A stretch of 64,000 nt of DNA from positions 203,767 to 267,766 of IMG/VR virus record IMGVR_UViG_3300042868_009074; one strand, 5' to 3'. Positions 1 through 9,014 of the stretch are shown here, one piece after another (within the stretch, counting starts at the first letter, position 1; each line of letters opens with the position of its first letter). The notes beneath the pieces were generated by a model. The model did no database searches. It was not told where the DNA came from and worked only from the letters and a program-made list of their open reading frames with translations. The DNA comes from a virus. The position numbers and the translations under genes are program-made.

Positions 1-101
1 CAAGGACTGTCCGGGCACACAAGGATTGCATCTCTGACGAGAGATGTAGTCTTGTATCTATATAGATCTTTAAATGTCATAGTGTCCTTAGGAGGTACAC
101 T

Positions 102-254
102 ATGTCCGCTATTTGCGCACGTTGTCGCTTGGAAAGCAACAACATCACACCACAGTCCATCGACCACATCCGTGGTCATTACGCAGCATTCCATGCTGCT
201 TCGTCGAAGCCTCGCAAGGCTCGTGCGAAGAAGGCCCCAGCGAAAGCTGGGTGA
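102..254 (+). CDS. small basic Cys-containing protein (50 aa)
   Basis: An ATG sits just after a very strong ribosome binding site (AGGAGG, about 7 bases upstream). The 50-aa product starts MSAICARCRLESNN, with a CxxC pair, and ends in a Lys/Arg/Ala-rich tail (KARAKKAPAKAG). The tail resembles histone-like or nucleic-acid-binding tails, but no family is recognised. The 5' leader holds a CATCTCT/AGAGATG hairpin at about 29-46. Codon use is GC-richer than most of the window, as in the gene at 567, suggesting high expression. Function unknown. Confidence 0.6.
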   Translation: MSAICARCRLESNNITPQSIDHIRGHYAAFHAASSKPRKARAKKAPAKAG

Positions 255-566
255 CCTTCAACCGTTTATATGTCTTTAGTTTATATCTATAGTCTCACGT
301 TTCAGGGATTGGAAACCAGTGAACTAAGTGAATAGTATGAGGAGTCCGCGAACGATTGTCCTACTGAACGCTGTAATAGTATCTTATATATGTTTATATA
401 TATGTTGGAGCAATGTCTTAGACTTGATCAGGCATAGTTATTTTGCCGGCAAACAATTACGTCTATATTATTAATAGACATATATCTTAAGTTTTAATAT
501 TATATTATTCTAAATTTTCAAATAGGGACCCAATCCGTGGGTTTCTTGTAGTAGTTTGGAGAAACT
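255..566. other. intergenic region with small hairpins
   Basis: No convincing gene. It contains an A+T-rich stretch, a palindromic hairpin TTTGCCGGCAAA near 448-460, a hairpin GTCTAT/ATAGAC near 468-481, and a GACCCA/TGGGTTTC hairpin near 526-545 just before the next gene. The GCCGGC palindrome recurs near 1311 and 1660, so this may be leader or structured RNA. Confidence 0.4.
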
Positions 567-992
567 ATGAAAGTCCGTATCAACGCTCTTGCTTCTGGCA
601 AGGGCTCAACTCAGCAAGCACCAATCCAAAAGCGTTCCGCTGATGGTCAACGCTTCGCTTTCTTGGTTAGCATTATGGATGCTACCAACACTGTACCAGT
701 CGACCTTCGTTTCGACTCGGTTGCCTCTGATGGCGTCAAGTACCAGAACTTCTCTGGTGCGTATGAACTCTGGTTTTCAGCAGAAGAGAACTCTGAGATT
801 GTTTCTCGGTTCAACACAGCAAAGGCTTCTGGCCAAGTTGTGTACTATGAGTTCACTTGCTTGACCGCTGACAAGTCTGTCCCCTATCTCTCTGAGAAGG
901 GTGTCACTTATCAGACCATCATCCTGAATGCTGACCGCTTTGCGGAACGCATTTGCGGTTTGGCACCAGTGCCCGCCATCAAGTTCGTTTGA
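567..992 (+). CDS. hypothetical protein, 141 aa
   Basis: Starts MKVRINALASGKGS after a GGAG ribosome site. The product is soluble with alternating hydrophobic strands (FAFLVSIMDA, VYYEFTCLTA, TYQTIILNADRF), which suggests a beta-rich fold; an OB-like fold is possible but not shown. Codons are GC-rich (GTC, CGC, ACC), unlike most downstream genes, as expected for a highly expressed gene. It is followed by a long non-coding region. I do not recognise the family. Confidence 0.7.
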   Translation: MKVRINALASGKGSTQQAPIQKRSADGQRFAFLVSIMDATNTVPVDLRFDSVASDGVKYQNFSGAYELWFSAEENSEIVSRFNTAKASGQVVYYEFTCLTADKSVPYLSEKGVTYQTIILNADRFAERICGLAPVPAIKFV

Positions 993-1249
993 TGAGATTT
1001 GCCACCAAGTTCTCTTGGTGAAGACACCAGTCTGGTCACTTCGGTGACTAGGCTGTGTGTAACCCCCTCTATATATCCTTAGGTTTGATTTCACCTAGCA
1101 CTGATCCGCTGAAACAATCCTTGTGTCCTACCTTGTGTAGTTGTGTACTGACGAGTACATTACTACATTAGGTAACACTCGTACCTACATAGATTCTAAA
1201 TCTATAATCGATCTCAAGTTCTCTGGGGTTGGGCCCCCAGTTAGATGAT

Positions 1250-2090
1250 TGCAGGTATCATATCGATATCTTTAGCCCGTTGTCCCGCTTTAAGGCATTT
1301 CCATTTGGATTTGCCGGCCAGGCAACAAAAGCAAACATATGATAGTTTGGTAGATACCTACGGCTGATTGCCAAGAAACTACCCTTTTCGTTAGTATAAG
1401 TATACTTATCCCCTAATGTATCTATAGCAATATATATATTATTGTTGGACAAATGCTTATATTAATATCTCTCAGGGGTATACCCATTATAAAACTATGC
1501 ATATGTAACCTGCCAAGGTGTTATGCATTTGGGTATACTAGACACGGCAAATGTAAGTATACCCAATATGGGAGATTATCTCCCCCTATATTAGGTGTCT
1601 CTATACTCTCTTATTCCTTTCTAGAGTATATGATATACCCCTGAGAATATTCGTGTTCGTTGGTTTTGCCGGCGAACCACAAGATTTCTTAAGAAGAGTC
1701 TGTATAGCGAGTCTGTAACTGATTAGACTAAAACCCGATTGAGTTACCCTTAAGTTTCCAATTGAGAAGTGCCTAATCAAGTGCCACTTTAGCCGAGACT
1801 ACAGAACTGTCTCTTTGAGACTATGGTTGATACGAAATCCCGTGATAACCTCTGCGAACGAATGCATTACCCTGGTTCAATTGTTGGATTGTACAATCCC
1901 AACCCAGCGTATGTTAGCCATCTAGTACCCATTGTTATCCTTGCAAAATAGGACCAATCTTCTTAAGATTAAAGTTTCCAACTGCACACTGCTTATTGTG
2001 TGTGCGTGTAGAAATATCGCACGGTTAGCGATAAAAACCCCTCACTGGTATATTGAGGCTCTTCTAACCGAATATACCACTTATGGTTTG
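1250..2090 (+). ncRNA. candidate large multi-domain structured RNA
   Basis: No supported gene lies between 993 and 2216. The region is full of nested inverted repeats. A long-range pair joins the CTCAGGGGTATA segment at about 1471-1482 with TATACCCCTGAG at about 1634-1645, enclosing inner stems (GACAC/GTGTC, ATACTCT/AGAGTAT, GGGAGATTATCTCCC). A second long-range pair joins CTTAAGAAGA near 1689 with TCTTCTTAAG near 1958. GGTTAG/CTAACC near 2021-2070 encloses CCTCA/TGAGG. Hairpins with GCCGGC palindromes occur at about 1311 and 1660. Size, phage context and a tRNA-like element downstream recall the large ornate phage RNAs (GOLLD/ROOL type), but I see no diagnostic sequence. Strand is assumed from neighbours and the boundaries are approximate. 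Confidence 0.45.
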
Positions 2091-2216
2091 TTACTTACTT
2101 AATTTAAAAGTAACTCATGCTGAGTATCATGATGTAAAGTGCTTCCATTCTATAAGATATTTGCCTGCGGGCAATTGACCATACGCCCATACAAAACCAG
2201 AATAACAGGAGTTATT

Positions 2217-2441
2217 ATGAACACTACAAAAATTAAATCAACATTTAAGAAAACAGCTCAATATGGAGTTGTTGCGCCAGCCATTGGTGCAGGAACATTG
2301 CTTTATGGCACTGCTCTTGGTCTATGGCACATCACTAAATCTACTGGTTTTGCCCTAAAAACCATTGCTAATGATTCAGTCACAAATACTGTTGAGTATA
2401 TCAATGAAATCAAAAACCCACACGTTCGTAACGATTGGTAA
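2217..2441 (+). CDS. small single-pass membrane protein, 74 aa
   Basis: The ATG at 2217 follows AGGAG at a good distance; an upstream in-frame ATG lacks a ribosome site. The product starts MNTTKIKSTFKKTAQYG, then has one hydrophobic segment (residues about 17-42, VVAPAIGAGTLLYGTALGLW) and a short polar tail. A small membrane-associated phage protein of unknown role. Confidence 0.7.
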   Translation: MNTTKIKSTFKKTAQYGVVAPAIGAGTLLYGTALGLWHITKSTGFALKTIANDSVTNTVEYINEIKNPHVRNDW

Positions 2442-2544
2442 CAAAATGCATTTCCTATTTATAGGTTACCTGGATGGTAGTAAGCCAGGGTAAAATGCTA
2501 GCTAACGGAGCCTGAGTATGCTCTGCACAAATATGCTCACCTTC

Positions 2545-2638
2545 GGGTGCCTGGAAGGTAATGACCACCCTGAATATAGCCTTCCCCCGCTATATCAGCT
2601 GTGAGATACATAATTGGGTTCAAATCCCATTACACCCA
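2545..2638 (+). ncRNA. tRNA-like element with atypical anticodon arm
   Basis: The 3' half looks like a tRNA: a T-arm with loop TTCAAAT and stem GGG/CCC, then TACACCC-A. GGGTG at 2545 can pair with CACCC, and TGG/CCA can form a D-arm with a GG-containing loop. The anticodon-position hairpin is far too long (about ten pairs with one bulge, CTG..GC/GC..CAG), with an eight-base loop CTTCCCCC. It could be a degenerate tRNA, a tRNA mimic, or the 3' end of the upstream structured RNA. The amino acid is undefined. Confidence 0.35.
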
Positions 2639-2670
2639 CTAAAATCAAATCTATAGTTAGGAGAACTATA

Positions 2671-2850
2671 ATGAACAATAATAATCAAACTATCTATTAC
2701 GTAGTTGACCCTGCAGATGAATTCATCCTTTATCGTGGTAATCTTCAAGACTGTGAACAGGTCCTTGAACAACAATATGGAGGAGTTCTTATCTATCAAG
2801 AGTCACAACTGACTGAGGAAATGAAAACTTCAGTTTGGTATTATTTCTAA
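2671..2850 (+). CDS. hypothetical protein, 59 aa
   Basis: The ATG at 2671 is preceded by TTAGGAG. An earlier in-frame ATG lies inside the tRNA-like element and is rejected. The product (MNNNNQTIYYVVDPADEF...) is acidic, soluble and Tyr-rich, ending VWYYF. First gene of a run of small plus-strand genes. Function unknown. Confidence 0.65.
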   Translation: MNNNNQTIYYVVDPADEFILYRGNLQDCEQVLEQQYGGVLIYQESQLTEEMKTSVWYYF

Positions 2851-2868
2851 AGAAAGAGTAAATTTAAA

Positions 2869-3486
2869 ATGAATCAACCTAATGACAAAAAAGTAATATG
2901 GGATCCTGAAACAGAGTCTTACAAAGTTGTTTCAAATCCTGAATGGGATATTGAAGCTGAAGTTGGCATTTACTCATCGCTTGTTCAAAGCGGTGTTAAT
3001 GATACTTTAGCAACTGACATTCTATCTATGTTTAATACCACTAGACCTGTCTATTCGTGCTATTGTCACAGTGAACACACAGAAATTGGCTATGGATTTA
3101 ATCCATGCCCTTGTGCAGACTGTGAAGCAATTGCTCGTATTGAAGGTTATAATATCTCAGAACCTATAGACAACATTCAATTGCACAAAAATTCAGTTCA
3201 TGTTGTTGGCCATATGGTTCAACAACAGCTTTCTGCTATTAATAAAGTTATTGCTTCTGACAATATTTATATTTCTGAAGATGACTTTAAAACTTTTCAA
3301 TCTCTTTTAGAAGACTATGGCAAAACAGATTTGTCTTGGTCTGAAATCTTAGATTATATGGCCGTTGATCCTAGAAACTCATCTGAACCAGATCATTTTT
3401 ATGCTGTTGCTGCAGTTTTAGAATACTTCTGGATTGCATTTGTTCTCAAGAACCCAACAGTTACGGGTCATCGTCCAAAACAATAA
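2869..3486 (+). CDS. hypothetical Cys-rich protein, 205 aa
   Basis: Starts MNQPNDKKVIWDPETES. Residues about 60-90 hold a Cys/His cluster (CYCHSEH...CPCADC) likely to bind a metal. The rest is acidic and helical. It lies 18 bases after the previous gene with a weak GAAAGAG ribosome site. No family recognised. Confidence 0.7.
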   Translation: MNQPNDKKVIWDPETESYKVVSNPEWDIEAEVGIYSSLVQSGVNDTLATDILSMFNTTRPVYSCYCHSEHTEIGYGFNPCPCADCEAIARIEGYNISEPIDNIQLHKNSVHVVGHMVQQQLSAINKVIASDNIYISEDDFKTFQSLLEDYGKTDLSWSEILDYMAVDPRNSSEPDHFYAVAAVLEYFWIAFVLKNPTVTGHRPKQ

Positions 3487-3504
3487 AGAAAAAAATGAAA
3501 GAGT

Positions 3505-4026
3505 ATGCTTAATCATTCTCAAGAATTAGTGGATAAATATCCACTACTCAACTGTACAAACTGTGGGATACCCAATCCCACGACTCAACAACAGGGTATG
3601 TTTATTGACGACGGTATTTCTATCAATACCTTGTCACTTGGACACTATGGCGGATTCACTGACTGCATCCCCGATCAAACTCGGGGTGAAGTGTACTCAA
3701 TTTCTGAGTATGATTCTAATCCATACCTAGCACATTTGTGCCATGACTGCAGTGTGATACTTTTCAATGCACTACCTGGACTTGCAAAATTTGCAGGAGT
3801 TCATGGTGGTCATGGCAACATCACCGGAGGATGGTGTTTCTCAGGTGGCGAACTTAGCCACATTGAGAATGGAACACTTGTTCCACCTTGTTGTCCATAC
3901 GCTTGGACTTGGGATCAGACTGAAAAGTCTGGTCCATACAATCAATCCACTACTTACATAGCTACACCCGAATTAACTTGGGTAAAGCGACAATATTTGG
4001 ATGATGACTTAGAGGATTTCCTCTAG
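3505..4026 (+). CDS. hypothetical Cys-rich protein, 173 aa
   Basis: Starts MLNHSQELVDKYPLL, then NCTNCGIPNP. Further Cys/His residues are spread through the protein (LCHDC, PPCCPY), giving several possible zinc sites, and the middle is Gly/His-rich. Follows the previous gene closely in the same operon. Function unknown. Confidence 0.7.
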   Translation: MLNHSQELVDKYPLLNCTNCGIPNPTTQQQGMFIDDGISINTLSLGHYGGFTDCIPDQTRGEVYSISEYDSNPYLAHLCHDCSVILFNALPGLAKFAGVHGGHGNITGGWCFSGGELSHIENGTLVPPCCPYAWTWDQTEKSGPYNQSTTYIATPELTWVKRQYLDDDLEDFL

Positions 4027-4077
4027 GTCATTATCCTTAGCCCAAACAATAACCCACTAACATTAGGAGAAATTAAA

Positions 4078-4272
4078 ATGTGGTATTGGTATCTTTCAGG
4101 TATGATTTCAGCTTTCTTGCTGGTATCTGCCGTAATCAATGTAGGATTTGTGTTTGGTTTTATAACCTATACAAAATCTAAATCAAAATCATCCCAACTT
4201 ACAGGAGCTGATAAAGCCCTGTATGATTGGGCCAAACAAGACATCACTGGTGAAACCCAAAGGAGTAACTAA
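4078..4272 (+). CDS. small membrane protein, 64 aa
   Basis: Follows TTAGGAG. One N-terminal transmembrane segment (residues about 3-32, rich in L, V, F and G), then a basic, polar cytoplasmic tail. Its stop overlaps the next start (TAATG), so the two membrane proteins are translationally coupled and may work together. Confidence 0.7.
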   Translation: MWYWYLSGMISAFLLVSAVINVGFVFGFITYTKSKSKSSQLTGADKALYDWAKQDITGETQRSN

Positions 4273-4787
4273 TGTTATTATCTATGATGATTATCTTAGC
4301 AATTACATCGTGTGCTTTAGAGCTCATGATTGCTGCTAAGGTTCCAATCTGGCGTCAAATGTCAGCTAAATATCCATTGTTCAACCTACTAAACTCTCTT
4401 GTTATCTCATTCATAATGGGTATAGCATTTGGTGCAGCAGGTCTTGTAGCAATGGGTGCTGGTGTTATCTCAACTGTACTTTCAGTTCCAGGTTATCAGT
4501 TCCTTAAATGGAACTATGACACACCTCGTGCTCGTGCACACGGTGGAAGTGAATACAAATATCACCATGCTATCTTTAAGTCTAAACTAGAAAACTATAA
4601 AGTTACCCTCGCTAAATGGGGTGTAGCTTTGAATGATCTAGGTAAACTTATGTATAGCTTTATCCGATTCCTTACTTTCCCTATCTGGATGACCCGCGAC
4701 TTTATCGTATGGGTTCGTCCATATGTGGTTAAGTATAACAACTATGTAGCTAGAAAACGTCTGGCTAAGATAAGGACAACACCATGA
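4272..4787 (+). CDS. multi-pass membrane protein, 171 aa
   Basis: Start overlaps the stop of the preceding gene. Hydrophobic segments lie at about residues 1-20 and 42-76, with a further amphipathic stretch near 120-150. The rest is basic. No enzyme motif seen. With the two small membrane proteins on either side it forms a small membrane-protein cluster of unknown role. Confidence 0.7.
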   Translation: MLLSMMIILAITSCALELMIAAKVPIWRQMSAKYPLFNLLNSLVISFIMGIAFGAAGLVAMGAGVISTVLSVPGYQFLKWNYDTPRARAHGGSEYKYHHAIFKSKLENYKVTLAKWGVALNDLGKLMYSFIRFLTFPIWMTRDFIVWVRPYVVKYNNYVARKRLAKIRTTP

Positions 4788-4855
4788 AACGTGTAGCACA
4801 ATACATTGGGCTCACTATCACTTCCGTAGCGTTTGCTTTTGGGTGGTCAAAATGA
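4784..4855 (+). CDS. tiny membrane peptide, 23 aa
   Basis: ATG overlaps the stop of the previous gene (ATGA) and its own stop overlaps the next ATG. The product, MKRVAQYIGLTITSVAFAFG followed by WSK, is a single hydrophobic helix. Coupling on both sides supports translation despite the small size. Confidence 0.5.
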   Translation: MKRVAQYIGLTITSVAFAFGWSK

Positions 4856-5055
4856 CCATTTCCAATACAATAGGTGCATACCAAGCAAACCCTAGTAACG
4901 GTATATATAGACACAAATGTATAGAACCATCTTGCTCAGAATTCGTCTTGTACGATGACGAGCCTTGGTGTTTCGACCATTCCCCTGATGAAGGTTCATC
5001 CCTTCCAGGATATTCCGCTTATCAACTAGATCTCTTAAAGGAGACAGCACAATGA
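4852..5055 (+). CDS. hypothetical zinc-ribbon-like protein, 67 aa
   Basis: The ATG at 4852 overlaps the previous stop (ATGA) and is preferred to a GTG nine bases upstream. Contains HKCIEPSCSEF and PWCFDHSPDE, a Cys/His set suited to one zinc ion. Function unknown. Confidence 0.6.
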   Translation: MTISNTIGAYQANPSNGIYRHKCIEPSCSEFVLYDDEPWCFDHSPDEGSSLPGYSAYQLDLLKETAQ

Positions 5056-5141
5056 GTATCATTAAAAATACTGTTGTTGCAATCAGTCAGCGTGTTCGCA
5101 TCTTTGGTGCGTTCATCACTGGCTTTGTAACAAAGAAATAA
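5052..5141 (+). CDS. small amphipathic/membrane peptide, 29 aa
   Basis: ATGA overlap with the previous gene. The product starts MSIIKNTVVAISQRV and ends GFVTKK: one hydrophobic helix with basic ends. Too small to assign. Confidence 0.5.
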   Translation: MSIIKNTVVAISQRVRIFGAFITGFVTKK

Positions 5142-5165
5142 ATAAATTCATTAAAATAAAAAACA

Positions 5166-5197
5166 ATGACCTAGGGATCACCCAATCCCTAGGTCAT
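5166..5197 (+). terminator. 13-bp perfect hairpin, terminator-like
   Basis: ATGACCTAGGGAT pairs perfectly with ATCCCTAGGTCAT across a six-base loop, right after the small-gene operon. No T-run follows (ATAAAGCCC), so it may be an mRNA-stabilising hairpin or an operator rather than a full intrinsic terminator. Confidence 0.5.
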
Positions 5198-5256
5198 AAA
5201 GCCCAATTAAAAACCCAAATATTATCCCTATTTATACAGAAAGAATTATTGACACT

Positions 5257-6318
5257 ATGTCTATTCTAAATACACTTGTTAAGTCCTTCGACCCAGAAGG
5301 TTCACTTGGAATTGCAGTAGATTCACCCGAAATACTGCAGTCCACACCAAAAACAGCTAACTTAATCCTTGGCCGTCGTGTTCCATTTCAGGCTTCCTTT
5401 AATGGCAACATGCTTCCTGGTTTCGTTACCTTAAAATCTGCAAATCTCCAGCGTCTTAGCGTTGAAGATCACACTTCTGCAAATGGCACAAAGCCATTAG
5501 TATCAGGTATCTTTAACAACGTTCAAATGGACGTAGAAGTAATGATTGGAACTGAAATTATTAGCCTTCAAGAACTTCTTCTTGCAATGTCTAATGCTTC
5601 AGCTCAAAACCAAGTTACATTGGAAGAATTCATGCCTACACTCGAAAGCCTTGGCTTCCGTTTCAACTCAGGTATGACCTTCTTCTGGCAACAGTTTGGC
5701 TCTAATATCGATAGCTACAACGAACTTCGTGACTCATTCAAGTCACTTGGTGCAGTAAGTGGTCTCGGTACTAAGAACTTGCCTGCTAAAGTTAAAGAAG
5801 TTTGGGAAATGCCAAAGAACCTTACTGGTCCTGCAATTGTAGGCTTTGAAGTTAGCCGTGCAAAGCGCGAAGAATCTAAGACAGGTCAAGGTTTCCTTGA
5901 TTTCGTAGATGCCATTACAGCTAACTACAAGCGTATTGTAGATCTTCGTAAGACTTCAGCAGCTATGAAGAACGATATCACTACAAACTCTGTTGTAGAA
6001 GCATGGTCTCCTGAGAAAATTAAAGCCGTTGAAGAGCATGCAAATGCTTTGATGCGCATTTCTCAGAACTGGTCAAGCGTTTGGTCTGGTTCTTCTCAAG
6101 GTAAAGTTATCGACGAGAAAGATCCTTCTGTTATTGAACTTCAAGACCAGTGGTATGCAACCAAAGCTAACTGCGGACGTTTCTCTGTTGTCGTTAACGA
6201 CAAAGTAATGCCAGTTGATCTTTGGACAAACTCATTGCAAGCTAATACCTCAGGTAATACGACTGCATCTGCACCAGCTTCGGCTGTTGCTGGTGAAGCT
6301 CCAATTTCCTGGGAATAA
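5257..6318 (+). CDS. hypothetical protein, 353 aa, probably abundant
   Basis: Starts MSILNTLVKSFDPEGS. Soluble and mixed alpha/beta, with an Ala/Ser/Thr-rich C-terminal tail ending APISWE. Codon use is regular and biased (CTT, GTT, CGT), as in a highly expressed gene, and it is a single-gene unit flanked by hairpins. An acidic/aromatic C-terminal tip recalls proteins that recruit partners through their tails, as SSB does, but no nucleic-acid-binding domain is recognised. Function unknown. Confidence 0.75.
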   Translation: MSILNTLVKSFDPEGSLGIAVDSPEILQSTPKTANLILGRRVPFQASFNGNMLPGFVTLKSANLQRLSVEDHTSANGTKPLVSGIFNNVQMDVEVMIGTEIISLQELLLAMSNASAQNQVTLEEFMPTLESLGFRFNSGMTFFWQQFGSNIDSYNELRDSFKSLGAVSGLGTKNLPAKVKEVWEMPKNLTGPAIVGFEVSRAKREESKTGQGFLDFVDAITANYKRIVDLRKTSAAMKNDITTNSVVEAWSPEKIKAVEEHANALMRISQNWSSVWSGSSQGKVIDEKDPSVIELQDQWYATKANCGRFSVVVNDKVMPVDLWTNSLQANTSGNTTASAPASAVAGEAPISWE

Positions 6319-6346
6319 GCAATCATCTAACTAAGCCCTACCGTAG

Positions 6347-6376
6347 GTGGGAGTATGCAGAAATGTATACTCCCAC
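6347..6376 (+). terminator. hairpin after the 353-aa gene
   Basis: GTGGGAGTAT pairs with ATACTCCCAC. The T-run lies about 15 bases further on, so this is a weak or partial terminator. Confidence 0.5.
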
Positions 6377-6461
6377 TTACACCCCCCATCATACTTTTTT
6401 ATGTTTATGCAAAGACATACAAAAATATAATTATAATTACACAATCTCTTAAGGAGGGATT

Positions 6462-9005
6462 TTGGCCATTAACCCCAAAACAAGAACTATCTGCTATGCT
6501 GATGGACCTATTCGCTCTACAGGTGGATATCAAGTAGGTTTCTACGATATATCTCACCTTCGCCAGGCATTACAATATTCTGGCGAATCATTCTATCGGG
6601 TAGGCTCTTTGCCTATCCCACAAAACGAACATGAATTTACCCAAATTCAACAAATCATTAATGATCCTTCTATTCAGTATGCTCTAGTTGACAAGAACAA
6701 AATTGTTATCTGTCAAATTGGCAACAATACTGAATGGCTTAGTATCTTTACTGATATGGGTTATACTGTCCACGGTGGAGGCAAGACTGCTAAGCGGTTG
6801 AAGACTCTCCATCGACCTACTTTAATCAATGCTCACTTTGATCTTGATGAAATCAAAATACGCTATTGTGAAGCCGGCGACTTTAGTCGCTATTTCGATA
6901 GCGATGAAGAAGGCTATTGGCTTATAGATGCTGAAGACTATCAAGAATTTTATCAAAATCCTGAAGTTTGGGATCGACTCTTAGACGGTGGCTTTGCTAT
7001 CCATCCACGATTGATCCATAAAGGTATTGATAACCTACCTATCTTTGATCCCGCTGAAAACGAGGATCCAGGTGAGTACTATCTTAATCCTACTATGCGT
7101 ATGGATTGCATCCGTAATCTATATAATGCTAAAGTATTTAATATTAGACTTACTGGACCAATGGGTCAGCTTAAAGGCAACTGCTTTGTTACCGATAAAC
7201 TTCCTGAAGGTGTAGATGTATTGACTTGGCATGGAAATGTCAAGACAGAGATCTCATATTCTGAAGGCTATCAACTCATTGCTGAGCCTCAAGGACCTAA
7301 GTCCAAAGTCCGTACGGACGATCAAACTCTTATTAATATGCCACAACTCTTTACCAAGAGTGATATGGAATATTGGCTAGACGAGGAATATAAGAAACTC
7401 TTCAACGATGCCATCAACAATAAGCTTTTGATGAACTGGAAGAATGTATACCAACGTTCTTTCCGTGATGATACTAACCTTGAAGATGAAGAGTCTTATG
7501 CACGGTTTCAATATCAAGGTTATCGCTGGAAAGCAATGGGGATGAAGGTAACTGATTCCCCTTGGTTATTCCAGACCCTTGCTACTAGCCATGCTAAACC
7601 CCTTCAAGAACGTATCCCAATCCCTTGTTCTGTATCTGAACAGATTATTAGCGAGTCTATGGCTCGCTTATCTGGTTATGATGTAGAAGTCGAAGAAGGA
7701 ACTATTCAACGCATCAATGACCTTGGTGTACACGTAGTTAATGATCTCGATTGGATTGAGATGTATGAGAGCCATGGTGGCTGCGACGGTGACGACTTCT
7801 TTGGTTTATTCTATAGGACTCCAGTTGGTGGACAATATGATAAAGAAAAGGTTGTCTTTGCACGTCGATCTCCAAATGGTCTTGGTGAGTACTCTGTATT
7901 TAGATATGTAGAAGGACAATGGTCTCCAACTTGGTTGACCAGTGACGGTACTCAAGTTAAGTTTCCTGAGTGTTCTGGACGTGGTTGGCCTATGCGCCTA
8001 TCTACCGCCATTCACGCAGGGAAAGTTAGCTATGTAGGACTTCCTTCTTCTACTGCTCCTAAAGCTGAACGTACTGAAACCTATACTAGACAAGATGTCT
8101 TTAATGATATCCGATCTAGTATGACAGGTGGAGGCGTTGGCGGTTTCGTCAATGCTGTAATGCTACATACTTCTGTGTTCCATTCTCATCGTCCACTTCA
8201 ACTGTGTAGTTTGGAAGATGCAATCGACGGTTGCACTCAGACAAACGAACCAGCTGACCGTGAAGCGATTGAGCTTGAAGCTAAAGTATTGGTTGATGAA
8301 GTTATTAGTTCTGGACTTCCAGTAGACCGTTCATTATGGGATGCTAAGAAGTTTGACTACTATCTCAAGCCAGGCCAATTTGTAGAAAAGCACGAAGGTA
8401 AAATCACTCAGCTTAATATGATCACGAAAACTAAATATCGTGAGTATGTAAAGATGATTACCGAATGGGCTCAAAAGAACTGTCAACCTGATGAAGTTAT
8501 TCATAAGATTGGCTATCGCTTGAGCTTCAATGCTATTCCTATCTTAAAACAATTCCGTAAAGATATTTACAACTTGAATCAATCAGACATGAATGAATCT
8601 AGTGGTTATCTTGACAGCAGTAGCTGGGACTTCCTGTATCAATCAATCGTTGATAAGATTGAACTACATGACAATGAGTCTGATCGACACGATCTAGTAC
8701 TTGGTCTCTATTCTGCCAGCTTGAAGCACCCAACTTCAAATGGTAAAGTAAGTGACCAAATCGTATTCAATCGACATGTCTTTCCGTTCCTTGAACGAGC
8801 ACTCCAATATTATGGATTGGCTAACGTAGTTTCTTTCATTAGAAACAAAGATGGCACAGTCCGAGTAATGCAGAGCAAGACATCTGAATGGATTGGCATC
8901 GATGAAGATGGCAGTTATCATACCTTTGATGAAGCCATTGAATACCAAAGATTCCGTGGTAAGATTAGCCCTATTGTGTTTACCAACGCAAAGAAAACTG
9001 CTTAA
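6462..9005 (+). CDS. large protein with RNA-polymerase-like (double-psi beta-barrel) signatures, 847 aa
   Basis: TTG start fixed by a strong AGGAGGG about six bases upstream; product starts MAINPKTRTICYADG. Two short signatures resemble single-polypeptide double-psi-barrel polymerases (YonO-like and QDE-1/RdRP-like families): GQLKGNCFV at about 236-244, with a Lys at the place of the catalytic-barrel KG, and RIPIPCS (384-390) followed by HGGCDGDDFFG (438-448), which resembles the GGDxDGDxY metal loop. The first Asp of DxDGD is Gly here, with an extra Asp after the motif, so activity is uncertain. Length is in the range of YonO. Alone in its transcription unit and closed by a strong terminator. 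The alternative is a large unknown phage protein with a chance DGD motif. Confidence 0.4.
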   Translation: MAINPKTRTICYADGPIRSTGGYQVGFYDISHLRQALQYSGESFYRVGSLPIPQNEHEFTQIQQIINDPSIQYALVDKNKIVICQIGNNTEWLSIFTDMGYTVHGGGKTAKRLKTLHRPTLINAHFDLDEIKIRYCEAGDFSRYFDSDEEGYWLIDAEDYQEFYQNPEVWDRLLDGGFAIHPRLIHKGIDNLPIFDPAENEDPGEYYLNPTMRMDCIRNLYNAKVFNIRLTGPMGQLKGNCFVTDKLPEGVDVLTWHGNVKTEISYSEGYQLIAEPQGPKSKVRTDDQTLINMPQLFTKSDMEYWLDEEYKKLFNDAINNKLLMNWKNVYQRSFRDDTNLEDEESYARFQYQGYRWKAMGMKVTDSPWLFQTLATSHAKPLQERIPIPCSVSEQIISESMARLSGYDVEVEEGTIQRINDLGVHVVNDLDWIEMYESHGGCDGDDFFGLFYRTPVGGQYDKEKVVFARRSPNGLGEYSVFRYVEGQWSPTWLTSDGTQVKFPECSGRGWPMRLSTAIHAGKVSYVGLPSSTAPKAERTETYTRQDVFNDIRSSMTGGGVGGFVNAVMLHTSVFHSHRPLQLCSLEDAIDGCTQTNEPADREAIELEAKVLVDEVISSGLPVDRSLWDAKKFDYYLKPGQFVEKHEGKITQLNMITKTKYREYVKMITEWAQKNCQPDEVIHKIGYRLSFNAIPILKQFRKDIYNLNQSDMNESSGYLDSSSWDFLYQSIVDKIELHDNESDRHDLVLGLYSASLKHPTSNGKVSDQIVFNRHVFPFLERALQYYGLANVVSFIRNKDGTVRVMQSKTSEWIGIDEDGSYHTFDEAIEYQRFRGKISPIVFTNAKKTA

Positions 9006-9014
9006 CAGTTTATG

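Noticed and set aside
52-279. 75-codon open frame at the left edge
   Set aside because: Overlaps in another frame the 50-aa gene at 102, which has the strong ribosome site; judged a shadow.
777-1094. Minus-strand open frame opposite the 141-aa gene
   Set aside because: No ribosome site and overlaps a well-supported gene with biased codon use.
1258-1644. Open frames of 63-64 codons on both strands in the non-coding region
   Set aside because: No ribosome sites, composition dominated by AT and palindromes; the inverted-repeat structure explains the region better.
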